A stretch of DNA of 64,000 nt from Pleurodeles waltl (taxonomy: Eukaryota > Chordata > Amphibia > Caudata > Salamandridae): the NCBI RefSeq assembly GCF_031143425.1, contig NC_090447.1:27556238-27620237 (forward strand), in the 5' to 3' direction. Shown one piece after another: positions 42,631 through 56,109 of this stretch. The position numbers and the translations under genes are program-made. Each line of letters starts with the position of its first letter. Within the stretch, counting starts at the first letter, position 1. Below the pieces are notes generated by a model. It saw only the letters and a list, made by a program, of their open reading frames with translations, was not told the origin of the DNA and searched no databases.

Positions 42631-43710
42631 ATCTGGCACCTGGGGAGTTCAAGAGGTGAACAATCTGCAGATAAAATCTCTGTTCTAGGTATTTCTTGAC
42701 AGAGCAGCTGGCTGCAGAGAGTACAGATACCTGTGCCAGCTGTGCCAGCTGCTCCAACCAGAGCAGCTTCATCCTCGCACCTCATGCGACTGGTGACTGG
42801 GTTCGTCATTCGGCTTTCCAAGGGTTCCACTAGGAAGCACAAGGGACTTATGACATCTAAAAACTACTCAATGACCAAGCTGCTCCTCTCTCAATTCCCT
42901 AACTCGTAAATGCATTCTGTAAAGAAAGCGATCATTCTTTGCTCCCTTTCTGCCATACTGGCAAAACTAACCAAGCATCTGGTAATGTAAGAAATTGCAT
43001 TGGTGGATGGAACATATGTAAACTGCATTTGTAAAAGCCTTTATTACACGCATTGGCACAGTAAAACCAGCACTACTGGCTTTGCAAATGCTTGACTTGC
43101 ATGATAAAAAACAGAACACAAATGGTCCTAAGAAAGGGAGGGGCCTACGGGAGAACATCCCTCAACTTCAAGGGCAATAGTTCCAAATAAACCTCCAGTA
43201 GATAAGATACTACTTAAAACAAATGTTTTATAACAAGAATAATGTTATTCAGATTAGACAAGCAATCTGTATGAGAATAATATGCAAACACAGGTGCTCC
43301 TAAAAGTGTTGCAGCGTAGTGCAAGTGACGGAGTGAACTAATAGTCACAAGTGCTGTACAAGGTGCAAATATATAAAATGACAGGTAGTGACGTATAGAT
43401 AAAACAAACACTCAAGAAGGGGAGTGCTGAAATATTTTAGTCAAATTCTACAAAGAACCAGTCCAGTGTACACAATTGTCGACATTTTGACCCACAGGGC
43501 AACCTTAAAAAGGGTCATAATCAGGGCAAAAGTATTAGAAGACACCAACCAAGGTTTATTGCCAACACCGTCAGTAATTCCTTATGGAAGTGTATGGCCC
43601 TTGTTGCAAAGGCGGAATAAAATGTCCAGTGCGCTATGCAGTAAACACTTCCACCCGCTCAAGCAGCTGGAGGGAAAACCCGAAGTCGTATCCCCTTCAA
43701 GGATATACCA
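42631..43710. other. Intronic DNA, no gene recognised
   Basis: AT-rich, with short frames only. Confidence 0.5.
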
Positions 43711-43886
43711 CAAGGCTCCTTAGGCGAGCCAGCAGGAACTATCTTCCCCGCAAGGCGGCCATATTTCATTTTCACATTGCCTAAGGCCTCCTGTCTAAAG
43801 GCTGATGCGCTGCCCTGTGTACTTCGAAGGCCGAAAAGCTTTCCTTGCAGGAAGATTGCTCCCGCTGGCTCGCCTAAGGAGCCTTG
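43711..43886. repeat. Fold-back palindrome, 176 bp
   Basis: The arms begin with CAAGGCTCCTTAGGCGAGCC at 43711 and end with its reverse complement at 43886. The first 23 bases of each arm match, then partial pairing continues (ATCTTCC, TGCAAGG / CGCAAGG). It could form a cruciform or be a fold-back MITE. No target duplication is seen. Confidence 0.75.
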
Positions 43887-46800
43887 TAATCGTGGTACCT
43901 TGGTCTCCATCAGCTCCCTCTCAGCCTCTTCTAGTACAGGTGCGGGTTCACAACCGCTGCCCAGGTTTACTCCTTTCATTTTCCTGAAACGGAAACCTAA
44001 CCACTTAAAAAACTCCAAATGAGTTGAAAACATTCAGATGTCTGTGAAGCAGCCACTGCAGGAAAAGCAGCTGCGGGAGCACAAAGAAAGAGAGGAGCAA
44101 TTTTTTTCAATCTGTGTTTAACGCAAGAGGCAGCTTCTGCTCCCACAGCGCTGCACACCTGAGGGTGCCCAAGAGCTGTTAGCACAGAATGCTCCCTTTG
44201 TTGGCCTGTAGCAGCAACAACACGCCTGTAAGAGGAGCTCCGGGATCAGCTGGCCAGCTCCCTTGTCGCATCCATGGTGGTAATGTGCTTCAGTGCATCG
44301 TCAGTCCAATGTAAAGGCAACCATCCCCTAATACATGTTATCACAAATGACATCACTGATGAGATCACATCACAACTGGCTTTTCAATGATTTCACTCTA
44401 AACACTCAATGTCCACACACCCAAGAATCTACTAAACAAGGCATGGATTCGCACAACCTGATGAAGAGTATGAAAGGGTGCCGAGGACACAGCTCTGTGG
44501 GAGTCCGTGTGCACAAGAGTGCACTGAACGACTAATACACGAACACTGCTGGCCACTGTCCTGCGAGTACAGGTCACACTCTAGCCCAGAGATCACTATA
44601 CTTGCTCTTGCCTCTGACCAGCTAGTTACTGTGTTATAGGATGGGGTTTTGGCCTGGACTTTGCAGAGTGCCCAGTCCACATAAGCAATTTAATTGCTTC
44701 TAGTGAAATTGTCTTTTTTTTTTTAACCAATCGTATTTCTTCTCCTGTGTGAAGGACTTTAACCAAGTGATTTTGGGCTCATCTAATTATACACTTTGGC
44801 CAGTGGAAAGCACTGGGCACATCCTTTAGCAATTGACCGTAGAGTGACTGCAGGGCGTGGCCTTAGGGCCCAAGTGAGATCCTAATAGTTTCTCAAAACA
44901 AAAGACTATGATCCTTGGCCATGGACATCAGTGTCCCTCTGCCACATAAACTGGGTGCAGACTGCCTTTGGCTTTGTGCAGCAGAAACTGCATTTAATGC
45001 CCACTCCAGCATAACCCCTTCCATCCCCTCTGCAGACACTGCGCTGGCTTGACTATGCACCCATCTCCTTTTTACAAGATCCCATAGCTTCACGCCTTGC
45101 CTCATGCTACATGCCTACCTCCGGTGTGACCAGAACCTAAAGTGCACAGTCCTTGAAAGAACTAAGCTCCCGTGAATGGCTTGGATAGGTTGTGCTGCCC
45201 TTCCCTTTTTGTTTCTCTTGTTTAGTTGTGTGTCTTACCACTGTGACTTGAATGGGAACTTCCCTTTGCTGTTTCTCATCAGAGCTGTACTCTGATGACA
45301 GAGAGGACCCAAGTTTACTCCTGAGTGAAAGTGACTGCTGCCCACCAAGCCCAGGCTTTGCAGAGACTTTCAGTGGTGGCAGCAAATTCACAGTCGTCGA
45401 AGGGCAAAGGCATTTTACCTCTTCGACTGTGGGGCGATTACCTCCTGATTCTCGAGGGTAAGGGTTAGTGGAGTTCCTTTATCTGGGATCCTCATGCCTA
45501 CATCAGCCATGGGAGCTACATGGAGACTGTATGCGGTTCATGTGTCTTGGTCGAGAGACTAGCTCTATACAGATGCAGCGGGATTGCTTTTGTTCCCTTG
45601 TAAAGGGGCAAACAACAAATCCCATCCATCTCAGACCCCTACACTCGTGGGGATGAACATGCCAACACTCTCTGCATGCAGCATTCACAGAATGATAGCA
45701 AGCGTGTACAGTGTAGAGGTTGTACTCCACAGTAACCCAAACAGGGCTACATGCTACAGGAGCCGGCTAAAGGGACAGGCAGAGTTTGAGCACACATGGC
45801 TTGCTCGTTTCAACCTCCCCCCTCTGCTCTTACAAACAAGGCACCAGTGAGGCGAACAAAGGTGACTAGTTACCTATAGGTTCCGACCAACCCATAACGT
45901 ACCAATGAGGTGCTATTACTTCACCCGTGAAAGCAGCCATATCCAGTTATTACATCCTATTTTGTTACTCGGTCTTTATATCTTTAAATATGTGGAGGAT
46001 TCAAAATAGCTACGCTAAATGTAGCTCCTATCACAAAATACAGGCTCTTCCTGAGAGGATTTAGCAGGGGCTCTTTTTGCAGCAAGCTGGTATCCAAGAA
46101 TAACACCAGTGCCCTATCCCTTGTGCTCATCTCCAATTTTACATCCTTTTACAACTCCCACACTGCAATGTTCATGACTGCATCATAAATGACAGTAATC
46201 AATGACACCACTAATGCCATTACAGATGCCAACACGGCTGACTAATGACCAAACTAAAAACTTTTGGAATAGATTTCATGTGCCTTTGGGGCCAGGTGTT
46301 TCCTTACTCTCGGATTGTCTGGGTGCCAGAAGCTACTGCTGAAATCTAAAACAGTGTCTGCAGCTCCCCTTGTAAGATCATGCGAGACTGCCTTCTGCCA
46401 GTGTCCTCGAGGTAAGAAGCCCAAGGAAGCTTGAATGCGGCCCAAGATGAACTTTTAATTTATGAAACACTAGCCAGATATGGAAACTGAAGACACAGAC
46501 GCACAAGAGCTATGCTATCTGAACCAAGTCAGAGCAGACTTTCCAGACACCCTAGGGTCTACTTACTCAATGCATTTATGAACTGAGCAACGATTCGACA
46601 CTCACGAGAGGAATGGTAGCCGGGACGACTATGACCAAATAACATTTTTCAGATACACTGAGGTCTATCCGATGGAGCTCTGAAGTGAACAACGTTGTTT
46701 CTAAACTCATAAGGGACTCACTACCAGAAGATTTTGCTCAGAGAGGTTGTTGAGACCCACCAGGGTCTATCCAACGTAGCATTAAAGGATACCAAAGTCA

Positions 46801-48064
46801 TCATTCACAAGAGAAGTTTTATCAGGAGTATGATCAGGAAAAAAAAAAGTTCCTAGACTCAATGTGGCCCTAAAGCAACCAGCAATTCTTCTCTGAGAAG
46901 AGGCTTGTAACCCAACATCAATCCAACCAGCACAGGTTTTCAGGTTCACCGGACACCTACCATTACAACACAGGAAATCGAAGAGGGGGGGCAATTTATC
47001 TGGGAGCTTTATAGGGACCTATGCATCATTCTCCCCAATCATACAAAAACAAAAAACGCACGGTTCCAGTGGAAAGGCGGACCCTCACTACCAATTAGGG
47101 AAGGAGTCTATCGCAACAAGAGCCCTCACTCACCATCCAGGGACATACATCATTGGGCCATGCGCCTCGTCAGGCCAGTCCTGCAATGCCTGACGGGCCC
47201 CTCAGGGGGCTCTTTGAGATCTTTTCAAAATATTTGCCCGAATGTGTGCAAGAGTGAGGGATTAGAATCAAGAAGGCTGTTAAAATTGGCTAGGGAGGCC
47301 CAAAGGGCAAACCTTTATTATAACAATGGAGCCCCTGTCAAGAGTAAAAACAGAAATGGTAGGGGAGGCTGGGTATAATGACCCAATTCCACTCCAAGTT
47401 GGTCTGATTATATGTCCTGTACCCCTATTCTAGGTACTAACATAAGAGGTCATGTGTAGGTAATTCCTACACTACCTATCCAACAAATCTGATCAACGTT
47501 TCCACCATTACAGCCATGCTTCCCAGAGCTCCAACATTCAGCTATCTGCTGTGGATTTGAAAACACCACACATTCTGGGCAAACAAGAGAACTGCTGCAG
47601 GAAAAAAGCAGAGTTTCACAGTTCGGTTGGGTCCTCTTTCTTTTGAAAAGCATCGATTTAGATGGCTCACAATGGTGATTAGCCAACAGATCTCTCGTCA
47701 GACGGATCCAAACAAAGCTTAATGGGGTCTAGGTAGCCATTGCACATATCCACAGAGCAGTGGACCCATATTAACAGAAGGTTTGCGGTCTGATGGCCTT
47801 TCCATGGGATACTGTTCCAAACTCACAGGAAGCTTGTTATACAATCTATTTCTTCACAGAGCTGGGTGCCCAGAAACACAACATGCTCATTATCCAATTC
47901 CCTGTGTGTGGAAAAAAGTGTTGACGTTCACAAAGACATGGTCATTCAATTATATTCTCACTGAAGCAGGGTTACCAGAGTTACTAACAGCTCATTAATT
48001 GAGCCTCTTTTTGAAAGCTCAGGGTTTTCAAACTCAAAGGAATTTGTTTTTAATAATATGTACA
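43887..48064. other. Intronic DNA, no gene recognised
   Basis: 4.2 kb with short frames only. T-run at 44713-44722. No transposon end, RNA gene or exon could be supported. Confidence 0.5.
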
Positions 48065-48079
48065 ACACAGCAGAGTTCC
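48065..48079. repeat. Target site duplication of the L1/Tx1 LINE, left
   Basis: ACACAGCAGAGTTCC, an exact match to 53865-53879. Confidence 0.88.
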
Positions 48080-49256
48080 CTGGGGGTGTGGCCAGGTGCC
48101 CCACATGGCGGACGCATGAACTGAGTGCTCTGGACCCGGGTTTCACAATTTCCCCATAACCTATCCCCTACTGTGACATCACACCGCACAGTTCCCCGTG
48201 CAGACCCGGAGAGCTGCTGAGCACTATGTAGTGGCGGAACAGAGGCGGGACAGACTGAGACTACCAGTGGTGTGGCCTGCCTCGCGCCCACCATCTTCTG
48301 CTCACGTGCGCTGAGAGGCCTGAGATTCCTGACCGCTCCGGCCAGAGCAGACAATGTTAAGGGGTGGCTGGGCCCAGCGATCGTGCTGTGGCTAGCTGCC
48401 TCTGGCCGCCGGAGGACAGAGGCGGCCTGTGCAGGGCCTTCCTCCTCCCCGGCCGGTGGCTCTTGCTCCCAGGCGCAGCTGGGCTGCCCGACCGCGCACA
48501 AGGGGAGCATGTGGGCAGGGGCCGTGGCAACAGGGCCGGGGAGCTCCCAACTGTTCCATGGGCGGCTCCCGATGACGGAGTCGCACCAGGGTGCGCACAA
48601 GGGTGTGCCTGACAGTGAGGGGGTGCGACCCTCCCCTGGCCTAAAAATAGGCGGCCTGCACTCAAGTTGTGGGGCGGCTGATGGGCAGAGGAGGAGGCAG
48701 GGTGCCAGCTAGCTCAAGACCGGAAAGGCCTGTCTGGGCCTGGACTGAATGTGTGGTGTGGCCCACTGGCAGCGGGCCGCCGTGGTGTAGGCTGCAGCTG
48801 TTCCATTGACGGCAGAAGGGCCCAGAAGATGCACAGCTCCTGAAATTCACTCCCACATAAAGCACTCCATGAGTGCGCTGTGATCAAGGTGCTGAAACCC
48901 ATAAGTCCAAGCTGAACAGGCCAGGCACTGGAGGCGGCGGCGATTGGGGGGCGCGCGAGGCGGCCTGCCCTAGAGGTTGATGCTACTTCTGCCCCATAAG
49001 ATGACTAGGAGAGCAAGATGACTGGTGGCTGGTGTTGGGGGCTACGGTGGCGAGGCTGGCCAACTTGAGGGGGTTGGGCCGAGCCCTATGTGACTAGTCC
49101 ATCTAAAGCTTTTGGGGAACTGCGGGGCTGTTGAGGCGCATTCTGGGACACTGCAGACAGAGCTGTGGTGACAATTGCCACGCACACCTACTGGAAGCGA
49201 ACCTCTGGCACGGCGGGTGCGGATGTCAGGCCTTAGGTTGACAATCCCTCGATAAC
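48080..49256 (+). promoter_or_regulatory. GC-rich 5' UTR of the LINE
   Basis: A GC- and CpG-rich stretch between the target duplication and the ORF1 start. L1-group LINEs carry an internal promoter here; no specific binding site can be named. Confidence 0.55.
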
Positions 49257-50287
49257 ATGGGACTAAATAAGACTAAGGCCCCCAAGATGGAGGAACATGT
49301 GCAGCGCCACTCCCCGCCCTCGGACAACTTGCCCTCTGCCACACCACCGGACTGCGTTCCCCCTTCGAGATCAGAGGCATCAACCGACAAGCTAGATTTT
49401 ATCTTACAGGAAATACGTGATTCCAGAAAAAATATCATGGAACATAAGCTTGGCACTATCACTACAGACCCTAACCTACTGAGAGATGACCAGCACAAAC
49501 TGGCCGATAGGGTCAAATCAACGAAACACGCAATGGCTACCTTGACTCCAGGGCAGGTGGAACATGGCTCTATGATGCAACAACCGCGTAAACAGGTGGA
49601 ACAACTCCAGGACAGAGCTGAAGATGCCAAAGGAAGAAAGCGCAGGAACAATATCTGAATAGTGCGTATGCCAGAGGGTGCTGAAGGAGACAGACCCACG
49701 CACTTTATTGAGAACTGGATGCAGTCAACTGTTCCCCCAGAGGGCTTGTCCGCTCTCTTCACGGTCGAAAAAGCACACTGAGTATCCTCCAGGAACCCAT
49801 TCCTGGGGTGCCGCGAGACCCATAGTGGCTAAAAATTCTGACCAGGGACTCCTTCCAGGAGGTAAAAAAAAAAAACCCTTAGAGCATATGGCCTTGTATA
49901 TGCATTGATCTTTCCTGCAACACTGAAACTGATACATGACAACCGCTCCCATTTCTTTGTCTCTCCGCGTCAGCCAGGGAATGGCTGGATCAGAACTTTC
50001 ACGGACCATGTAATGGGCAGCGGCGGGAGTTGGCGTCACAGGGTTCGGGCCGGCGGTCCCGGCGTACCCGTCGTGGGCAGGAGAAAGTGCAGGGCGGAGG
50101 TGGGGGGCCATCCCAGAGGCAGGAACTTAACAGCCAATTAGAAGCCATCCAACTCGCAACTAATCTACAAGATCCTAATCGCAGATTCAGCAAGGAATCG
50201 TCTGTAGCTGGGGATTCAGACACTGAAACTGAAGGAAGTGTGACACTGTTCCCATCTGTCACGCCACAGACCGCACACGATCTGTGA
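49257..50287 (+). pseudogene. LINE ORF1 remnant
   Basis: The first 133 codons from ATG 49257 are open: a basic/acidic N-terminus, then a coiled-coil-like stretch (TPGQVEHGSMMQQPRKQVEQ..AEDAKGRKRRNNI). A stop at 49656 falls in the hinge before the RRM-like domain. Past the stop, the text ..MPEGAEGDRPTHFIENWMQ..FTVEKAH is the typical L1/Tx1 ORF1 RRM (..PEG.EG..P..F.E.WL....ERAHR). Further stops and frameshifts follow, and a C-terminal piece is open at 50030-50287. Not functional. Confidence 0.75.
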
Positions 50288-50763
50288 TATAGGAAACCTA
50301 TTTGCGCAGCTCCTCGACCACGCTGCATGGAAACTGTGATCACCACCGGAGTGCCCATTCAGATCGATGGGCAGCAAACTGGTCTGTTGCTTGATGGCTC
50401 CATGATGTTGATCTGTTTTTTCACCTGTTTCTAAACTGTTCATATTCACACATATATGTCACACTCTTATACTATGTACTAGCGTAGGGGAAGGATGAAT
50501 AGAAGAACAGTTGCTACTATGACCTGGGTCCAGACAAGGTTTAGATGGTATGCCTAGAGTACAAATGTATGATTGGGCGATGGAACCATTGCACCCCATT
50601 AGCGTAAGCCTTTCTATTTCTCTGTTGTTACAATCGGTTATGTTAATTAAATTGGTAGAGCATAGCTGTTTCCGCTGGACTGCGTACTGAGTGGGGGGGG
50701 GGGGGTACTTGTTCTTCGAAAGCTTCCGTCACCACAGTCATACATGGGGAATGTAGTAGGATC

Positions 50764-53326
50764 ATGGGACTGGAAGTTATATCTCTTACATCCAGTGCAA
50801 TGACCTTGGTTGTTAAATCATACAATATAATCACTTGGAATATCAGAGCCCTGGGACGCATCAAACATCACAGGGTATTAGCAAAATTGCATAGCCGTAA
50901 CGCTCATCTTGCCTTCCTGCAGGAAACCCACCTCACCACGCCAGAAGCCCTAAAATTACAGCACAGATGGAGTGGTCAATTGTTCCACACTTCCTTCTCA
51001 GCATATGCGAGAAGCGCTGCCATTTGGATAAGGGCAGGAATTCAGTTTTCTGCCCAAGATACTAAAGTTGACTCCCAAGGTAGATATGCCCTCATTAAGG
51101 GACTCCTGGATGGGGGAACAGTGAGTACTGGGCTGTTTTTATGCCCTGCACCAGGAACAAGACGCGTTTTATACACGCGATTATACAAGAGGTCTCTTGC
51201 GGAAGGAATACTTCTGGCTATGGCTCATGAAGCAATAGTGACCTCGCTTCTCAAACCAGATAAACCTCCCGCACGAATATCATTCTATATGCCCCTGTCT
51301 ATATTAAATACTGAATATAAACTCCTCAGTAAAGTTTTAGAAGACCTATGTGGATTCATCCCCCATTGGGGTATATCTATGAATATGCGCTGATTATTTC
51401 AGTTGATGGACAAGTTGAAGCACAAATACCCATACGCCGGTTGCATCTCCTTAGACATGCGGCAGGCATTTGATACCCTTAGTTGGCAGTATCTCTGGGC
51501 ATCTCTGGAAGCCTTTGGAATTCCTCCTGAATTTATATGGTGGGTAAAGCTCCTATACACCGCCCAACTGCCAGGGCCAGGGGGCATATATCCGCTTCCT
51601 ACCCCATATACCGCAGAACTAGAAAGGGCTGCCTTCTGTCCCCACTCTTGTTTGTATTGGCTTTGGAGCCCCTGGCACAGCACCTCCGTCGCTCTGCGGA
51701 GGATTGGGGGATAGTGCTCAACTCCGTTACACATGCTTGCTCTTTATATGCAGATGATATGATACTCTATTACAGAGATCTGCGGCAGCGCACAGAGAAG
51801 ACGGTGCAGATTTTCGCCCATTTGGCACTCCTCTCTGGGCTCCAAATTAATCCTGATAAGTCTTATGCGTACTTATTCCAGGGCACCTGGTCAGAGCCTA
51901 TGATTCCATTTAAGCCCATGACCATTGTGACAGCACCGCTATCTTGGTATCCGTGCATACCGGAATCAAGCGGACTTGTCAGATGGGAATTTACACCGGG
52001 CAATTACATCCCTCCGATCCCAGGTTGACTTTTGGACTACACTACCTAGATCAGTGGCCGGAAGGGTGACCCTCGCGAAGATGGTAATGCTGCCATGGCT
52101 CTGATACCATTTTGTGAACCTGCCCCTCATAGAGCCTCCTTGTGTATTTTGGACTTTGAACTCTTTATTGATAGATCTTATATGGGGAAAGTGTTGCTGC
52201 CGAGTCGGCCTGATGAAACTACAGTTACCCCCTGACCTGGGCGGCTTGGGCGCTCCAGATTTTAAAGCCTGATGTATTGCGGACCAGTACCAATGGCTGG
52301 GCTACTGGCTTGCTGGCCACAATTTAGATGCGATAAACTGTACAGAAACAATGTGGAAGAGGGGTTTTGTTCACCAACTGCTCTGTCCTCGGTCGCCTAA
52401 AATGCCCCTTCGGGCTACCTTACAACTACGCAAGGCCTTGGCGTGCTGGAAACTAACTACTCGGTACACGGCTTCACCAACCCCCTATGCGCCTAACATA
52501 CCATTACGTGGGCTCCCTATTCCCTCTGGCACTCTAACAACGGCTATGCTCAGGGTTTGGGAACAACAGGGTCCCCTCATTTTAGGAGGCTTGTTCGAAG
52601 ATGGCATGTTACTCTCACATTCTGATTTTGTGCAATTGCATGGTTTAATCGGAGACTCTTTTTTTGACACATGCTAAGATACTATCATATGTTCGCACTT
52701 ATTGGGCACCACAGGTTACTGAGCTAGTAACACATGAAACACTCCAGGCTCTCCACACAATGGGATATGGTAAACATCTTGTACAATGGATATATCAAGG
52801 GATCCGGGCACAGCTTCACATATCACTGGACACGATGAAGGCAGTGTGGGTAACTGATATAGACATTACTTACAAGGAATGGTCCTTTTCATTACAATAT
52901 GCCAACACGTGGTTTAAGCTGATCCAGTTTTACCTCTTTCACCAGACATATCTCACCCCACATAGGCTCAATACAATCTATCACACTACAACGGTGCACT
53001 GTCCACTATGCCACACTGCGGACGCTGATCTTCTCCATATGCTTTGGTCATATCCATCCCTCACACAGTACTGGAATGCAATAGGAGCCACTCTGGCGGT
53101 GATCATGAACGAATCAGTAGAATTGTCACCCGCTTATTTCCTCCTGGGTCTGCACCCTCGGAAACTTGCCTCCAAAGTACATATGCGCTTCATTGACCTG
53201 GCTCTGCTGTTGGCAAAACGTCGGTTGATGAAACGCTGGAAGTCCCCACATCTCTCCTCTCTTGGAAGGAGGAAGTGTTACGATGGAGCCAGGCTGAAAG
53301 CGCTGCCTCAGAAGGGAGGAGTATAG
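50764..53326 (+). pseudogene. LINE ORF2 remnant (endonuclease, RT, C-terminal domain)
   Basis: The endonuclease start is clear: NIITWNIRALGRIKHHRVLA and AHLAFLQETHLTTPE (50830-50950), like the APE-type domain of L1. About 120 residues in, it jumps to pre-RT sequence (IVTSLLKPDKPPARISFYMP, LSILNTEYKLLSKVL), so the catalytic second half of the endonuclease is deleted. RT follows with SLDMRQAFDTLSW (motif A, 51450), GCLLSPLLFVLALEPLAQHL (51630) and the catalytic LYADDMILYY (51745). The C-terminal domain lies at 52351-53326, with CPLCHTADADLLHMLW. At least four frameshifts or stops separate these parts. Confidence 0.85.
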
Positions 53327-53864
53327 GAGACTAAGGAGGAAACCAATCTCTCTCGAGTGGGACTCCCTGGTAGCAGCACTTAGGACACAGCTTCAGACAT
53401 AGGGTGGATTGTCCTGGGGTAAATAGCGTGCCCTGTGGGATGCTGGGGGTGCGTCTGCATTACACACCGGTGGCTTTCACATATTTTATCTTATAGGGTC
53501 CATACATGCCTTTCCCTCGCTGATGTATAGCTGGTTCGATATGTTTTAAGAGTGAATATATAAATCGGTCCCCCCATGTAAGGAAAGGTATTCCTGAAGA
53601 ACTTATTAACAGATCCATTCCATCCCCTGCTTTCTAACGGAGGGGCTAATCGATGGAAGCTGGGTAGGGTGCGGGGTGGGTGGGATATGGGATTGTTGTT
53701 CAACACCACTGTTACATATTACAAGAATTTTTGCTCACAATTGTAACCCTATTGTATGGAATGTATACCCAACTACAGTACATATGAGGTATTACTTGAC
53801 TAATGCAGTGTATGATGAAACCGTTGATAATGGAAACGAATAGAATTTTGTGTTAATAGAAAAC

Positions 53865-53879
53865 ACACAGCAGAGTTCC
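53865..53879. repeat. Target site duplication of the L1/Tx1 LINE, right
   Basis: ACACAGCAGAGTTCC, exact partner of 48065-48079. Confidence 0.88.
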
Positions 53880-54879
53880 TAGAGCAGGGTCATCTGTAAT
53901 CAAGGCATCCATCACAGAAAAGGGACCACATTCTTCTGAGGGCACTTGCTGCAGTCTCATCCCACAGGAGCTAAGCTTCCCAATGGCTAGAGAGCCTTTC
54001 AGGTCTCCAACCAGACACCGGTTTCCACACCACCCTGCTTCGGGTCTCAATATAACTTTCTTTGCAGGTTCACTAAGACTTCAGTCTTCATTGATTAACA
54101 CGTCTGAACCCAACAACTCAGAACCTGATTGGTTTACAAGACTTCGAAGGCATCCATTTCTGTGGAGCTATGTGGTAGCAGGACAGGCACACTGTCTCGA
54201 GAAATGACAGGTGCAGCTCAGAGGGGTGGAAAAATACTTTTATTTTTATAAAAAGTAAAAAACTGCTGAATTCGGCCTTGCAGTCTACAAACTCAAACCT
54301 GAGGTTTAACAGGGGGTATGCAACTTTCTTGTATTTCTTCCAGACTTAATGTGAGATGTGATTATATCCCAACTGACCACACTACCACCAGTGGCATGCA
54401 CCTTGCACTGGTACTAACGTGCCGCAAGTAGGAAATGCCCAAGACCCACCACTGCTGCATGGGGATGGTGCGCGCTGCAGCAGAAATGTAACTTTAGACA
54501 TCACTTACAGAGATCAAAGTGTCACTGTGAACAGGGACTGTGCGAGGACATCTGCCAGCTCGCAGCAGTAATGCAGCATAATTGGCCACATCAGTAATGT
54601 AATTCATTAGGCCAGGCACTGGAGTCATGGATGCATGCTATAACTGGGGAATTACACGGAGGAGGCTTTGAACTGTAAGTTTTAAGTCATCCTTAGCAGG
54701 ATTTTTAATATACAATTTTGTTTTTGATCTCAGTAGCCAACTATCACCCCTTTACACGTTTCAGTAAATATATGCCTCCAAGGTGGCATCGAGCTTTGAG
54801 GCTAGATGTTTCTCAATGTGCCACACTAAGGGAACGAATCACCTGAGCTACAAGCACACTGGGGATCTCCAGCTGGCTC
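53880..54879. other. Intronic DNA, no gene recognised
   Basis: Short frames only. A short A-rich stretch near 54238-54262. Confidence 0.5.
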
Positions 54880-55115
54880 ATGAGAACTAGACACCAGAGA
54901 CAGGACCACCTCTCTCTATGGGTGAGCGAAGGCCGCTAGGAAGCCTCTGCCTCCCCTGTGATCAGTTCTTGAAGCACCTCAATGGGCCACATGCGTGATC
55001 GGCAATAACAGCTGGCACTTGAGAACTAGACACACCAGAGAAAGAACCACGACTTTCCACTGGCAAAAGAAGGCAGTTAGGAAACCACTGCATCTCTCAT
55101 GATGAGTTCATAGGA
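54880..55115. repeat. Two diverged direct copies of a roughly 135-bp unit
   Basis: GAGAACTAGACACCAGAGA.. (from about 54882) and GAGAACTAGACACACCAGAG.. (from about 55021) share order and wording over about 90 bases each (..GAAGGC..TAGGAA.CC..TG.T..GAT.AGTTC). Confidence 0.65.
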
Positions 55116-55614
55116 TCAAAGCCCCTCAAAGTGCCATGCTAGAGGGTTGCAGGGACCATCTTCTGCTTGGCCTCACACATGGACACACATGGTTGAGCAA
55201 AGAAACTTGCACAACCACACTCTACCATCCTCAGGCTAGGCAGGCAAGAACTGATCCCTCCTTGACACAAGCCTAGAGAGTTCACAGAAACTACAAGTGA
55301 TCATAGGGATTTTTTTTATTTGGTATTAAATATTCATGTCTGTGCGAGGATCTCAGGTACACAACCCAAGCACTCAGTGGCGGTGAGGTGAAACATGCAT
55401 AAGGAAAGTCTGTGCTGCCTCAACACTGCCTCAGAGGAGGCGAGCACATGCCTCAGGGGGTCATCACCCAAGAGTCCTATCACCTGCAGGCTCCTTGAGG
55501 CAACACAATCACAGAACCCCCGACAATGCACCTTAGAGGGAGCCCTGTCAACTACTGGAGGAAGAGGGGACCTCGGACACCTCTCACTGGCCCCTTACAT
55601 AGAACCTGCCAGCT

Positions 55615-55845
55615 GCTGGGGGTGAGGGGCTCAGTCACCTTTTAATGCACACACAGAGAGCACTGTGGGGCTACTGGAGGGGAAGAGGGGCTGCAGACCC
55701 CTCTTACTGCTCTCTCAAAGGGAGCCTGGCAGTTCATGATGTGAGGGATCCTAACAGGGGGTGAGGGGCTCAGTCACCTCTCAATGCACCTCCTAAGGGA
55801 GCGCTGCCGGGGGTGAGGGGCTCAGTCACCTCTTCTTGCACCTTA
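55615..55845. repeat. Irregular repeats of a GGGGTGAGGGGCTCAGTCACC block
   Basis: The block GGTGAGGGGCTCAGTCACC occurs near 55620, 55760 and 55810, each followed by a CACCT/CACAC-type spacer. Degenerate relatives start at about 55460. Confidence 0.65.
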
Positions 55846-56109
55846 AAATGATTAATTGTACATCTGGCTTTGTATGTGCACACATATCGATATATAGACA
55901 CACATGCTTTGCAGTGAAACGTATTCGGACACATTACTGTGAATGGCAAGTTGCAGTGCGGGGTTGCTTTTCGGGGTCGCCGCTGGTTGTGGTTTTGGGG
56001 TCGGGGCCCACCTGGCCCCCTCCAGAGACGCCAGGGCCTCGGAGGCAGCCAGGCCAGGAAGCGTCAGGCTCTGGCATGGGACGCGCAGGCCGAGCAGACT
56101 GAGTTCACA

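Larger units (their letters stand above)
48080..53864 (+). mobile_element. L1/Tx1-type LINE, near full-length but decayed
   Basis: 5.8 kb flanked by a 15-bp target duplication, the product of target-primed reverse transcription. It has a GC-rich 5' UTR (48080-49256), ORF1 remnant, ORF2 remnant (endonuclease, RT, C-terminal domain) and a 3' UTR ending in an A-rich stretch at 53857-53864. Both ORFs carry stops and frameshifts, and ORF2 has lost a segment between endonuclease and RT. Confidence 0.88.
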
